A stretch of 64,000 bases of DNA from Sinanaerobacter chloroacetimidivorans (GTDB lineage: Bacteria > Bacillota > Clostridia > Peptostreptococcales > Anaerovoracaceae), in contig NZ_JAGSND010000008.1 of NCBI RefSeq assembly GCF_018128545.1, positions 1 to 64,000 of the forward strand, read 5' to 3'. This document shows, piece after piece, positions 46,862-55,881 of this stretch (its first letter is position 1; every line of letters starts with the position of its first letter). The translations under genes were made by a program, and so were the position numbers. The notes under the pieces were generated by a model, which was not told where the DNA came from, did not search any database, and saw nothing but the letters and a program-made list of their open reading frames with translations.

Positions 46862-47203
46862 TCATGAATCGACCTCTACTTTATCCGACTCCTGGTAAGG
46901 CGCCAATGTGGCTACCAAACGGGCAACTTTGTCGGAATGATTTATGAGATAATGTGTTTCTTCCGGTTCTACGTGGATAAACTGGCCCTTGGTAAGGGTA
47001 AAGGTTTTGCCGTCTACAATGATATCGATCTCTCCCTCCATAACATAGAAGTTTTCTTCCATAACATTGTGATAATGACTTTTAAAATCCGAACCGGGAG
47101 GAAACTGTACAATGGCGAAATTCATGCGCGGGCCTTTCATTAAATATTTGGGGCCGCTGTCGCCATGCCGATATTCCAGATCCTTCTCGTCTATTATGTA
47201 CAT
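46862..47203 (-). CDS. Cupin-domain protein of the Lsr operon
   Basis: A 113-residue single-domain cupin. Motif 1 is visible as GSDFKSHYHNVMEENFYVMEG (His-x-His and Glu), and motif 2 as GQFIHVEPEETHYLIN (His), so a metal site should form. RBS AAAGGAG is 7 nt before ATG 47203. It is the third gene of lsrR-lsrK-cupin. The E. coli lsr cluster has LsrG, an ABM-fold monooxygenase-like isomerase, between LsrK and LsrF in the pathway, and no such gene is present here. The cupin may fill that step or another step on phospho-autoinducer-2; this is inference from position. Confidence 0.8.
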   Translation of the reverse strand: MYIIDEKDLEYRHGDSGPKYLMKGPRMNFAIVQFPPGSDFKSHYHNVMEENFYVMEGEIDIIVDGKTFTLTKGQFIHVEPEETHYLINHSDKVARLVATLAPYQESDKVEVDS

Positions 47204-47223
47204 AGTTTTATTCTCCTTTCTGT

Positions 47224-48786
47224 TTATAAGCCGGGTGCTGCCCACATAGGGGTGGTTAGTTTTTGATCGCTCATTTTAAAACTTTCTTTATAGATTTGCT
47301 TCCATGACTCATAAAGTTGATGATAGATTTTATGGTTTTCAAAGTCTGGACGGTATTCGGCTTCCCATTGGACCAATGTTTTTGCTGCTATGGATGCACT
47401 CTCGTAAATGCCGACTCCTGCACCGGCGACGATCGCCGCCCCCAGAGCGGTTGCTTCTTTTACTTTAGGAACCTTAACCGGTATTCCCAAAACATCGGAT
47501 AATATCTGGCACCAGATAGGGCTCTTGGAAGCGCCGCTTGCAAATATCACCTGATCGGGCCGGTTTCCTGTGACTTCGTAAACCAGGTCTACATTTCCTT
47601 TCGTCACCAGCGCTGCATTTTCCATAAGTGCCCGATAAAATGTGTATCGATTGAATTTCTCCGCATTCAGTGAGAAATTAATAAAAGCGGGAGATGCGTG
47701 TTTCCAATGAATAAAATTCATGACATCGGAAAAAATGCATTGCATTCCATAGCTTCCGGGAGGAATTTTGGCCGCTTCCCGATTCATGAGATCGTAAGGA
47801 TCCTGATGGGTTTCGACAGCCTCTTTTACTTCCATTTGACAGAAAGCATCCCGATACCAACGCATGATCAGGCCGGGATAAAATGCCAGTGCTTCATATT
47901 GCCAAAGCCCTGGGACTGCATGACAGTTCACCCGAACTCTGCAGTCGGCATCGGTCTTTACTTCGTTTGTATTAAATTCAAACTGCCAGAAACTTCCACC
48001 GAAAATAGCTCCCTGGTTTGGTTCTACCAAGCCCACACCAACACATCCGAGCTGTGCATCTCCGCCGCCGGTGACCACCGGCGTACCGGCAGCGAGACCG
48101 GTTTCTTCCGCGCATTTGGCAGAGACCTCGCCTACCCGGGTTCCACTCTCATAGACAGGAGGAAAAATGTCTGTTTTTAATTCGCATTTTTGTGCAATCT
48201 CAGGAAGCCACGCTCTTGTTTTCAGATCAAAAATTCCTGCTGTACAGCTGTTGGATGGTTCGGAGGTAAGAAGGCCCGTAAGTTTGGCTATGAGCCAGTC
48301 ATTGAACATGGTAATGGTGGTAGTTTTTTCGTAAATATCAGGCAAGTGATTTTTTACCCAGAGCAGCCTGGGCAAAGCGCCTAAGGCGAAAGTCTGCCCT
48401 GAGGGAAGGTAAATTTCCTTTTCCAATTGCTCCGATATTTTTTTCAGTTGAATCACTTCTTCGTTGGATCTGGCGTCTACATTGGCGCAAGCCCAGATCT
48501 CCCGGCCGGCTTCGTCGTAAAGAACGATTCCCTCCCGCATACTGGTGGTGGCAATGCCGGCAATTTCTTCGGGATGAATGCCGCTTTCCCGTATGGCCTC
48601 CTTTAGGCATTTTGAGGCCAGATTCCAGTTATGTACCCAGTCAAAGTCCATGGATCCCGGATATCTGGGATCTTCTTTGTGTTCCCATTCGCGTTGGGCA
48701 ACATACAGTTGATTGCCTTCTGTATCAAACAGTACCGCCCTGACGCTGCCTGTACCTGCATCAATAGCCATCAAATATTGTGCCAT
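47224..48786 (-). CDS. lsrK: Autoinducer-2 kinase
   Basis: A 520-residue FGGY-family kinase that phosphorylates imported autoinducer-2 (DPD). It aligns by eye along its length with E. coli LsrK: MAIDAGTGSVRAVLFD at the start, MREGIVLYDEAGREIWACAN, TGGGDAQLGCVGVG, IFSDVMNFIHWKHASP, and even the C-terminal LTTPMWAAPGL (E. coli LTTSLWKAPGL). The agreement outside general FGGY motifs makes LsrK much more likely than a xylulose or glycerol kinase. GGAGGTAGGAT precedes the ATG. Second gene of the lsrR operon. Confidence 0.92.
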   Translation of the reverse strand: MAQYLMAIDAGTGSVRAVLFDTEGNQLYVAQREWEHKEDPRYPGSMDFDWVHNWNLASKCLKEAIRESGIHPEEIAGIATTSMREGIVLYDEAGREIWACANVDARSNEEVIQLKKISEQLEKEIYLPSGQTFALGALPRLLWVKNHLPDIYEKTTTITMFNDWLIAKLTGLLTSEPSNSCTAGIFDLKTRAWLPEIAQKCELKTDIFPPVYESGTRVGEVSAKCAEETGLAAGTPVVTGGGDAQLGCVGVGLVEPNQGAIFGGSFWQFEFNTNEVKTDADCRVRVNCHAVPGLWQYEALAFYPGLIMRWYRDAFCQMEVKEAVETHQDPYDLMNREAAKIPPGSYGMQCIFSDVMNFIHWKHASPAFINFSLNAEKFNRYTFYRALMENAALVTKGNVDLVYEVTGNRPDQVIFASGASKSPIWCQILSDVLGIPVKVPKVKEATALGAAIVAGAGVGIYESASIAAKTLVQWEAEYRPDFENHKIYHQLYESWKQIYKESFKMSDQKLTTPMWAAPGL

Positions 48787-48809
48787 ATTATCCTACCTCC
48801 TAAAATGAT

Positions 48810-49721
48810 TTAGATTTCCAAGACCGCTTTGGCTGTTTCTTCATCTGTTATTAAAATGTTTATACAACCTGTTTTCAAAACTGCGTCAATGGCTTGCGCT
48901 TTATCGATTCCCCCTGCCACTGCAATGACGTTGGGGAATGTGCTCAAAACCTCCGGAGGAGTGCTGATCAGCTTATCGTGGATTGCAAGGTTTAGAACTT
49001 CACCGTCTTTATTGACAAAATAACCCAGAACATCACCCACTGCACTTTCCGCCTGCAATCTTAAAAGCTCATTGGCTGTCAGGTTCCCTTCCTTTACTAC
49101 GGTAGCCTGCTCACTGACGGCACCGATGCCCACAATGGTAAAGCTGGCAAGATTGGATAAACCTAATACATCTTTTACGGAAGGTTCCTGCCGGATGGCC
49201 GCAGCCATTTCTGAAGTTGAGGCAAGCAGCGGGGCTGGAACGATATACCGTGCTGCAACAGAAGTGCCGCATAAAGAATTTACCGTATAATGTTTGACTC
49301 CGCCTGTGAGAGATACGAAAGAAATTTTGGAATCCTCGGGAAGTTCGAGATTTTGAAGTGTCCGGGACGTGGTGTCTCCAAATCCTACATTAATAAAAGC
49401 CCCCTCGGTGATATGGTCGCTCAGATACATGGCTGCCGCTCTGGCAACCGTTTCGTTTATATTATAAGAAATAGAAGGAACCAGAACGACTTCCTTTAAA
49501 GAATAACGTTCCTGGAGCCGGTTGTTGATTTCCGTTTGCTGATAAGCGTCAGCTCTTATTTTAAATTGTATCAATTTTTTTGCTCTGCCTTTTTCCAGCA
49601 GTTTGATGACTCTCATGCGGGAGATCCCCAATCGATCCGCAATGGCTTGCTGTGTCATATCTTCAATGTAATAACACCAGACCGCTTTGATCATTAAGGA
49701 ATGTTCATAATCCATACTCAT
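48810..49721 (-). CDS. lsrR: LsrR-type SorC family repressor
   Basis: A 303-residue regulator: an N-terminal helix-turn-helix (QQAIADRLGISRMRVIKLLEK, residues about 19-39) and a SorC sugar-binding domain with VGFGDTTSRTLQ, SLTGGVKHY, IPAPLLASTSEMA and VAGGIDKAQAIDAVL. It parallels E. coli LsrR, which is released from DNA by phospho-autoinducer-2. Its divergent position opposite lsrA fits repression of both operons. A perfect sigma-A promoter lies upstream. Start ATG 49721 (or 49715), with AGGAGA 8 nt before. Confidence 0.9.
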   Translation of the reverse strand: MSMDYEHSLMIKAVWCYYIEDMTQQAIADRLGISRMRVIKLLEKGRAKKLIQFKIRADAYQQTEINNRLQERYSLKEVVLVPSISYNINETVARAAAMYLSDHITEGAFINVGFGDTTSRTLQNLELPEDSKISFVSLTGGVKHYTVNSLCGTSVAARYIVPAPLLASTSEMAAAIRQEPSVKDVLGLSNLASFTIVGIGAVSEQATVVKEGNLTANELLRLQAESAVGDVLGYFVNKDGEVLNLAIHDKLISTPPEVLSTFPNVIAVAGGIDKAQAIDAVLKTGCINILITDEETAKAVLEI

Positions 49722-49794
49722 AAATTTATCTCCTGTTTTTACTCATTAAATAATGAAAAGTGGATTCGTTACAAATGTTTCGATTAAAATCAAA

Positions 49795-49809
49795 AGTTTA
49801 AATTTAACT
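49795..49809. promoter_or_regulatory. Candidate LsrR operator at the lsrR start site
   Basis: AGTTTAAATTTAACT is an AT-rich near-palindrome (perfect if one T is removed) directly downstream of the lsrR -10, covering the expected transcription start. I do not find an equally clear copy at the lsrA promoter, so the call is tentative. Confidence 0.35.
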
Positions 49810-49811
49810 CA

Positions 49812-49840
49812 ATTATAAAACTTAAAGAAAACAGTGTCAA
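49812..49840 (-). promoter_or_regulatory. Consensus sigma-A promoter of lsrR
   Basis: On the minus strand, TTGACA (49840-49835) and TATAAT (49817-49812) are separated by exactly 17 bp, a perfect consensus. Confidence 0.8.
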
Positions 49841-49958
49841 CCTCTTTGTTTGAAATTAATGTAAGGAATAATAAAGCGAGTAATTAATAAATAAACAGCA
49901 ATAGTTACTGTAAAATGTTATAAAAATATCGAAAATTACAGAAAAATGAGGAGTCGCG

Positions 49959-49990
49959 CCAGAATAATAATGCAAAATTATTTTTTCTGG
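49959..49990. promoter_or_regulatory. Hairpin between the divergent lsr promoters
   Basis: CCAGAA-T-AATAAT (49959-49971), 5-nt loop, ATTATT-TT-TTCTGG (49977-49990). It ends 10 bp before the lsrA -35. It could be a regulator site or cruciform; apart from this and the two promoters, 49722-50115 holds nothing I recognise. Confidence 0.4.
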
Positions 49991-49999
49991 GAAGCCATA

Positions 50000-50028
50000 T
50001 TGACATTACTATAAAAAAGCATTATGAT
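50000..50028 (+). promoter_or_regulatory. Sigma-A promoter of lsrACDBF
   Basis: TTGACA (50000-50005) and TATGAT (50023-50028) with a 17-bp spacer, about 80 nt before the lsrA start. Confidence 0.75.
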
Positions 50029-50115
50029 TCAAGTAGGTTGAAACAAAATATTCATACAAAAACTAATGTTTGATTTTTAAATCGAGTATTTCGACTTGTT
50101 ATGGAGGATTCAGTT

Positions 50116-51642
50116 ATGGGATTAAGCAATGATGACAGAACGCAAACTCCCGCTATCAGCATAAATGGCATCAGCAAGTCATTTGCTACCAACGTCGTAC
50201 TTCGCAAAATAAATCTGGATGTATACCAAGGTGAAGTCGTAGCATTGATTGGAGGTAATGGAGCGGGGAAAAGTACCTTAATGAAAATATTGATGGGCAT
50301 TTATCAGCCGGATGGAGGAGAAATCCATATTTCAGGTAAAAAAGTGAATCTTTGTTCTCCTTCTGCCGCATTGTCTAACGGTATTTATCTTGTACCTCAG
50401 GAACCGATGTTATTCCCGAATATGACGGTAGAAGAAAATATTGTTCTTGGATTTCAGGAAAAAAGGGCAGAACTGCGATTGCGTTTGGAAGCTTTAATTG
50501 AAAATCTTGGATGGGATCTGAAACTTGATCGAAAGGCTGAAAGCTTGTCCATTGCTGAGCAGCAGCTTGTGGAAATTTTGAGAGGGCTGCTTCGAAACTC
50601 TAAAATATTGATTTTGGATGAGCCCACATCAGCACTGACTTTTCATGAAATAGAATCACTCTTTAGAATCATAACGGATTTACATAGCAACGGTATCAGT
50701 ATCTTTTATATTACCCATCGGCTTACGGAAGTTTTCGACATCGCCACCAGAGTCGTTGTATTGCGTGACGGACAGATTACCATGGAGGGTTCCGTGGGCC
50801 AATTCAATCAGGAAATGCTGATACAAGGTTTGCTGCCGACAAATTACGAACGAGCAGCTATTCGAAAAGAAGAAGCGGTATCTGACAAAAAGAGAAAATC
50901 AAAAAAACCAATGCTGGAAATTAAGGATTTCGGCGGATATGGATTTTCCAATGTCAATCTGGAGGTTTATCCCGGGGAGATTCTGGGATTGGCCGGAGTT
51001 GTAGGTGCCGGACGTACGGAGCTGGCGGTTACCATTTTCGGAAAGGATCTGGTGAAACAGGGTGCCGTGATTTTAGACGGGGAAGAGATCACAGGAAGAA
51101 AATCCAAACAGATTATAGAGAAAGGACTTATTTACGTCCCCGAGGACCGGCATCTCAACGGAATCTATTCGATGAGGGATGTGGAGGAAAACGTAACTTC
51201 GGGAGTCCTAGGACATTTAAACAAGTATTTTATAGATAGAAAGAAATCTCGTGAGCTTACGGACCGGTATATCAAAGACTTTAGAATCAAAGTGACGGGA
51301 AGGGACCAAATTACCGGATCTTTATCCGGCGGAAACCAGCAGAAAGTGGTGTTGGCAAAAGCCCTGGCCACAAATCCGAAAGTTGTTATTCTGGATGAAC
51401 CTACCAGAGGAATCGACGCCGGAGCCAGAGGAGATGTCTATCGAATCATCCACGAACTGAAGCAGCAGGGAGTGGCCGTACTGCTTATCTCTTCCGATAT
51501 CGAAGAAGTTATAGAGCTGTCTGATCGTGTGGCAGCCATGTACCAGGGCAGAATCAATCATACTTTTGAAGAAAACGAGATTACCGTTGACAATCTTATG
51601 TCCGCATCCTTCGGTGTATATCAAAAGGAGGAGACCGCATGA
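50116..51642 (+). CDS. lsrA: Autoinducer-2 ABC transporter ATP-binding protein
   Basis: A 508-residue protein with two ABC modules, as in E. coli LsrA and RbsA. Module 1: Walker A GGNGAGKST, Walker B ILILDEPTSAL. Module 2: a degenerate Walker A (GVVGAGRTE, usual in this family), signature LSGGNQQKV and Walker B VVILDEPTRGID. The start at ATG 50116 has GGAGG at 50103-50107; the ATG at 50101 overlaps that RBS. First gene of a five-gene operon, overlapping lsrC by 4 nt. Sugar-type transporter by sequence alone; the AI-2 assignment comes from LsrB, LsrF, LsrK and LsrR. Confidence 0.9.
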   Translation: MGLSNDDRTQTPAISINGISKSFATNVVLRKINLDVYQGEVVALIGGNGAGKSTLMKILMGIYQPDGGEIHISGKKVNLCSPSAALSNGIYLVPQEPMLFPNMTVEENIVLGFQEKRAELRLRLEALIENLGWDLKLDRKAESLSIAEQQLVEILRGLLRNSKILILDEPTSALTFHEIESLFRIITDLHSNGISIFYITHRLTEVFDIATRVVVLRDGQITMEGSVGQFNQEMLIQGLLPTNYERAAIRKEEAVSDKKRKSKKPMLEIKDFGGYGFSNVNLEVYPGEILGLAGVVGAGRTELAVTIFGKDLVKQGAVILDGEEITGRKSKQIIEKGLIYVPEDRHLNGIYSMRDVEENVTSGVLGHLNKYFIDRKKSRELTDRYIKDFRIKVTGRDQITGSLSGGNQQKVVLAKALATNPKVVILDEPTRGIDAGARGDVYRIIHELKQQGVAVLLISSDIEEVIELSDRVAAMYQGRINHTFEENEITVDNLMSASFGVYQKEETA

Positions 51643-52670
51643 AAATAATTGCAGAAAAAATGGCCAAAACCCGTGAGCTGTTTACCGTAGCTTTCATGCT
51701 GCTGCTGTTTCTGATCACCGGACTGATCAATCCCAGCTTCCTGGCCGGAGATAATTTATTGCTTTGTTTTAATGGCAGTGTTATTTACATATTATTGGCC
51801 ATCGGTGTATCCTTTGTCATTACAACCGGTGACATCGATGTTTCTGTAGGAGCAACCATGGGTTTTACCGCTGCGGTCTGTGCAACCTTGATACGAGACG
51901 GCAGTTCTCTGATGACAGCAGTGGTATCTGCCGTAGCAATCGGGGCTGTCATCGGGTTGATCAATGGATTGGGAGTGACGAAGCTTCGGATACCGGCAAT
52001 TATTATGACATTGGGAATCAATGGAGTCGTTAGGGGTTCCATCTATGTATATACGCAGGGGAAATGGGTAGAAAATCTGCCGGCTGTATTTAAAAGTTAT
52101 GGCCAAATCTCATTATTCGGTTTCGTAAATTTATTCCTGCTGGGTACCGTACTTATCGTAGTCGGAACTTATCTTTATCTTCATAGAGCAAGGAAAGGAA
52201 AATATTTCGCTGCCATCGGGGACAATATCGGCGGGGCTACGTTGATCGGAATACCGGTGGACCGGGTCAGGATCACAGCATTCGTGCTTTCCGGAGTCTT
52301 TGCTGCCATAGCCGGTGTGGTATTCGCCAGCAAAGTAGGATTTGTAACGCCTACTGCAGGCAATGGATATGAGATGAAAGCAATTGCGGCTTGTGTCCTT
52401 GGAGGCGTTAGCCTTACCGGAGGAGTGGGTTCTGTTATCGGTGCTATGTTTGGAGCGGTCATCATGTCCTCTATCAGCAGAATCCTGGTCTTTCTGCAAT
52501 TTTCATCCAACTGGGATGATACCATTACAGGTATCCTGCTGATCATTATAGTCGTTGCAGACGCATTGATCCAGACACATCTGAAAGAAAAAGCCCGGAA
52601 AGAACGGCTGGCCGCAAGAGATTTGAAAGCGCAGAGTCATTTTGAGGAGAAGGAGGTTCTTGCAGGATGA
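51639..52670 (+). CDS. lsrC: Autoinducer-2 ABC transporter permease
   Basis: A 343-residue permease of the RbsC/AraH type with about ten hydrophobic segments and the conserved VITTGDIDVSVGATMGFTA and AIAACVLGGVSLTGGVGSV blocks. Length agrees with E. coli LsrC (342). The start overlaps lsrA and the end overlaps lsrD, each as ATGA, so the three are translated in step. It forms the membrane channel with LsrD. Confidence 0.88.
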   Translation: MKIIAEKMAKTRELFTVAFMLLLFLITGLINPSFLAGDNLLLCFNGSVIYILLAIGVSFVITTGDIDVSVGATMGFTAAVCATLIRDGSSLMTAVVSAVAIGAVIGLINGLGVTKLRIPAIIMTLGINGVVRGSIYVYTQGKWVENLPAVFKSYGQISLFGFVNLFLLGTVLIVVGTYLYLHRARKGKYFAAIGDNIGGATLIGIPVDRVRITAFVLSGVFAAIAGVVFASKVGFVTPTAGNGYEMKAIAACVLGGVSLTGGVGSVIGAMFGAVIMSSISRILVFLQFSSNWDDTITGILLIIIVVADALIQTHLKEKARKERLAARDLKAQSHFEEKEVLAG

Positions 52671-53695
52671 GTACTTTAAAAAGCCTGGACTGGAAAAAAG
52701 GAATCCTTAGATGGGAAGCGGCGTTGATCCTGATACTCGTATTGGAAATCATCATCTTTGGATCCATCAATCCCCGCTTTCTGAAAGTTCCGGTATTGCT
52801 TGGCAGTATCAATGATTATATCAGCATTTGCATTATCGCCTTGTTTGCCACCATCGTCATGATAACCGGAGGAATCGATATTTCGGGCGGTGCCATTGTA
52901 GGTCTTACCTCTATGGTGCTGGGCCTGCTCTGGCAGGACGCTGGCCTGAATATATGGGCTGCTATGGGATTATGCCTGGTTACCGGTATTCTTTGCGGAG
53001 CGCTGAACGGCTTTCTGGTTTCCTATGTGGGCGTGCAGGCCATGGTCGTCACCTTGGGAGGCTTGTTCTTATACTCCGGATTGGCAGTAGTGCTATCCAC
53101 TCTTTCCGTATCCAGTGCTTATGAAGGTATCAGCGGTTTTCCCGAAGCGTTTATAAGGATTGCCGGAGGCAAGGTTTTCGGTATCGTACCAAATCCATTT
53201 GTCATTTTTATAATACTTACTGTTATTGCTTATATTTTACTTCATAAATCACGTTTCGGAAGATACGTTTTCCTGGTGGGAGTGAATCCGAATGCAGCCG
53301 GGTTTTCCGGAATTAATTATAAATTAGTAGCCATGTTTACTTACATTTTTTCCGGATTAGCCGCTTCTGTAGCGGGAGTGGTTCTTACCAGTTATTTAGG
53401 CTCCTGCAGGGCAGACCTGGGAAGCGGACTTACCATGCCAATCGTCACGGCCGTTGTATTAGGAGGTACCGCCATTACAGGCGGAAAGGGAAGCATCGCA
53501 GGAACCGCACTTGCAGCCATCGTCATCGGATTATTGCGGTTTGGACTTCAAATGTCAGGGATGAGTACCCAGTATCTTGATATACCGGTAGGCTTGCTGC
53601 TGATTGTTGCAGTGGCAGCCAGAGGAGCCGGCGTTTATATGCACAGGATTCAATACAGCAGTAAAAAAGAAAAAAGCTGCCAAACGGAAACTTAA
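52667..53695 (+). CDS. lsrD: Autoinducer-2 ABC transporter permease
   Basis: A 342-residue permease paralogous to LsrC: MITGGIDISGGAIVGLTS and MPIVTAVVLGGTAITGGKGS are the corresponding conserved blocks. About ten membrane segments. An ATGA overlap with lsrC. Two different permeases encoded side by side are characteristic of the Lsr system, whereas ribose importers usually use a homodimer. Confidence 0.88.
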   Translation: MSTLKSLDWKKGILRWEAALILILVLEIIIFGSINPRFLKVPVLLGSINDYISICIIALFATIVMITGGIDISGGAIVGLTSMVLGLLWQDAGLNIWAAMGLCLVTGILCGALNGFLVSYVGVQAMVVTLGGLFLYSGLAVVLSTLSVSSAYEGISGFPEAFIRIAGGKVFGIVPNPFVIFIILTVIAYILLHKSRFGRYVFLVGVNPNAAGFSGINYKLVAMFTYIFSGLAASVAGVVLTSYLGSCRADLGSGLTMPIVTAVVLGGTAITGGKGSIAGTALAAIVIGLLRFGLQMSGMSTQYLDIPVGLLLIVAVAARGAGVYMHRIQYSSKKEKSCQTET

Positions 53696-53775
53696 TACCC
53701 TTGTTATTAAAATTATCGGCCAGATAATATTTAATAAAAATAATTGAGGAGAAAGAACTGAAAGGAGAGATTTTA

Positions 53776-54852
53776 ATGCGTAAATTTTTAGTTATACTTC
53801 TTACCCTGTCCATGGTATTTTCCATGTTCGGATGCGGTGGCGGCACCGATGAAGTATCAGATGAAGGCACTGCAGAACCATCAGATATTTCTGTAGCTTT
53901 CATCCCTAAATTGACCGGAAACTCATTCTTTGAATCAGCGAATCTTGGGGCTCAGGACATAGCGGAAGAAGTAGGCTTTGAGTGTGCTTACACAGGAAAT
54001 CCGGAAGCTTCCGTTGCAAACCAGGTTCAGGTAATCAACTCCGCAGTACAGCAGGGATTCAGTGCCCTCGCTATTTCATCCGTAACACCGGATGGACTCA
54101 ACAATGCATTAAAGGCTGCCAAGGAAGCCGGACTGAAAATTGTATGTTGGGATTCCGACGTGCAGAACGATATGCGTTCCCTTCATGTAGCTCAAGGCAC
54201 TCCGGAGCAGCTGGGTGAGATGCTGGTAGAGATGGCCGCCATGCAGATGACCGATGAACAAAAACAAAGTGCGAAATATTGCTGGCACTATTCCTCTGCC
54301 ACTGTTACGGATCAGAATTCCTGGCAGGTAGCCGGTGAGAAGTACATAAAAGAAACCTATCCGGGCTGGGTAAATGTAGCTCCTGATAATTATTACAGCG
54401 GTCAGGATGCAGAAAAGGCAGTTTCCGTGGGAGAATCCATCCTGAAAACCTATCCGGATATCGATGCCATCATCTGTAATGATTCAACCGCTCTTCCGGG
54501 CCAGGCTCAGGCCGCCGAGAACCTTGGATTATCCGGTAAAGATGTGATTATCACTGGTTTCTGCACACCAAACGGCATGAGAGATTTCTGCAAAAATGGT
54601 ACGGTTCCTGTATTCGGACTTTGGGATTGCAAGGTTCAGGGAGCGATGGGCGCTTATCTTGCCTACTGGCTCGCTGCAGGTAATGAATTCAAAGTTGGAG
54701 ATACAATAGATATCCCCACCATTGGTGAAGTTGAAGTGCTGCCCAATACCGTGCTGGATCCAAAAGCCTATACGGCAGATGACTCCGGAGTCGTATTGCT
54801 GCCGGAAAGAACAATCTTTACCAAAGACAATATAGATGACTATAATTTCTAA
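53776..54852 (+). CDS. lsrB: Autoinducer-2-binding lipoprotein
   Basis: A 358-residue substrate-binding lipoprotein: signal peptide with lipobox ending at C20 (SMFGC), then a type I periplasmic-binding fold that follows E. coli LsrB closely (FIPKLTGNSFFESANLGAQ, VTPDGLNNALK, HYSSATVTDQNSW, VVLLPERTIFTKDNI). Ligand residues known from Salmonella LsrB are kept at K45, D126, D179, Q180 and P241. The residue corresponding to A222 is Q243, a difference in the pocket. RBS AAAGGAG. A hairpin follows the stop, which could protect this message. Confidence 0.92.
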   Translation: MRKFLVILLTLSMVFSMFGCGGGTDEVSDEGTAEPSDISVAFIPKLTGNSFFESANLGAQDIAEEVGFECAYTGNPEASVANQVQVINSAVQQGFSALAISSVTPDGLNNALKAAKEAGLKIVCWDSDVQNDMRSLHVAQGTPEQLGEMLVEMAAMQMTDEQKQSAKYCWHYSSATVTDQNSWQVAGEKYIKETYPGWVNVAPDNYYSGQDAEKAVSVGESILKTYPDIDAIICNDSTALPGQAQAAENLGLSGKDVIITGFCTPNGMRDFCKNGTVPVFGLWDCKVQGAMGAYLAYWLAAGNEFKVGDTIDIPTIGEVEVLPNTVLDPKAYTADDSGVVLLPERTIFTKDNIDDYNF

Positions 54853-54890
54853 ACTATTTATCTGGTTCAATATCTAATAAAAATATAACG

Positions 54891-54923
54891 GGTATAGCTG
54901 TGGTCTTAATCCCACAGCTATCC
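54891..54923 (+). promoter_or_regulatory. Intergenic mRNA hairpin between lsrB and lsrF
   Basis: ATAGCTGTGG (54894-54903) pairs with CCACAGCTAT (54912-54921), extended by GG/CC around a one-base bulge. No T-run follows, so it probably stabilises the lsrB message rather than ending it. Confidence 0.55.
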
Positions 54924-54952
54924 TGCTAATTGATGAAAGAAGGAGGTTATTT

Positions 54953-55843
54953 ATGGCGGATAAAGACGGAAATAAAATTGCAAAGAATTATCAGACAGAT
55001 GTTGATTTTGCAAGAAAAGGCGGATTTTATGTAAAGGGTATGGAAGACGTTGATTGGGGGATGAAGACTCGTTTGGCGAAAATTTTCAGCCCTGTCAGCG
55101 GAAATACGGTAATGCTGGCTTTTGACCACGGTTATTTTATGGGCTCCACAGCCGGACTTGAGCGGCTGGATATTGCGATGCCACCGCTGATTCCTTACGT
55201 GGATGTGCTTATGGCAACCAGAGGTGCATTAAGAACCTGCATCCCACCGGAGTTTAACAAGGGAATCGCCCTTCGCTGCAGTGCCGGTTCCTCCATGATG
55301 GATGAAGATTTGTCCCATGAAGTAATCGCGGTGAATATTGAAGATGCTATCAGGATGAATGCTTCCTGCATGGCCATTCAAACCTTCATTGGAGCACCAG
55401 GCGAAAAATCCAGTATAGATAATCTCTGCAAGACCATCGATGCCGGAAATCGGTATGGGATACCTACGCTGGGGGTTGTGGCGGTAGGAAAGAATATGGA
55501 ACGCACACCAGGTTTCTTTAAACTGGCAACCCGCATGCTTGCGGAATTTGGTGCTCAGATTATAAAGACTTACTACTGTGACGATTTTGAAGAGATAACG
55601 GCAGCCTGTCCGGTTCCTATCGTTGTGGCAGGAGGTAAAAAAGTTGCTGAAAAGGAAGCGTTGACCATGGCCTATCTCAGCATGCAGGGCGGAGCCAGAG
55701 GGCTCGATATGGGAAGGAACATCTTCCAAAGCGATTCGCCTGTGGGTATGGCAAAAGCGATAGGCGCTATTGTACATAATCAGGCAACTGTTGATGAAGC
55801 TTATGAAATTTATGTAACTGAAAAAAATCAGCCGAATAAATAA
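54953..55843 (+). CDS. lsrF: 3-hydroxy-5-phosphooxypentane-2,4-dione thiolase (LsrF)
   Basis: A 296-residue class I aldolase-fold enzyme that cleaves the isomerised phospho-AI-2 with CoA to acetyl-CoA and dihydroxyacetone phosphate in E. coli. It matches LsrF from end to end: VDWGMKTRLAKIFSP, VMLAFDHGYFMG, ATRGALRTCIPPE, and the active-site lysine K205 in AQIIKTYY (E. coli K203), then GGKKVAEKEAL and GLDMGRNIFQSD. RBS AAGGAGGT. Last gene of the lsr operon; a strong terminator follows. Confidence 0.93.
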   Translation: MADKDGNKIAKNYQTDVDFARKGGFYVKGMEDVDWGMKTRLAKIFSPVSGNTVMLAFDHGYFMGSTAGLERLDIAMPPLIPYVDVLMATRGALRTCIPPEFNKGIALRCSAGSSMMDEDLSHEVIAVNIEDAIRMNASCMAIQTFIGAPGEKSSIDNLCKTIDAGNRYGIPTLGVVAVGKNMERTPGFFKLATRMLAEFGAQIIKTYYCDDFEEITAACPVPIVVAGGKKVAEKEALTMAYLSMQGGARGLDMGRNIFQSDSPVGMAKAIGAIVHNQATVDEAYEIYVTEKNQPNK

Positions 55844-55881
55844 GTGAAATGGAAGAGGCTCGGCTGACGAAGAAAAGGAAT

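Noticed and set aside
47224-48786. Xylulose or glycerol kinase
   Set aside because: General FGGY features fit, but many stretches, including the C-terminal end, agree specifically with LsrK, and lsrR/lsrF/lsrB are adjacent.
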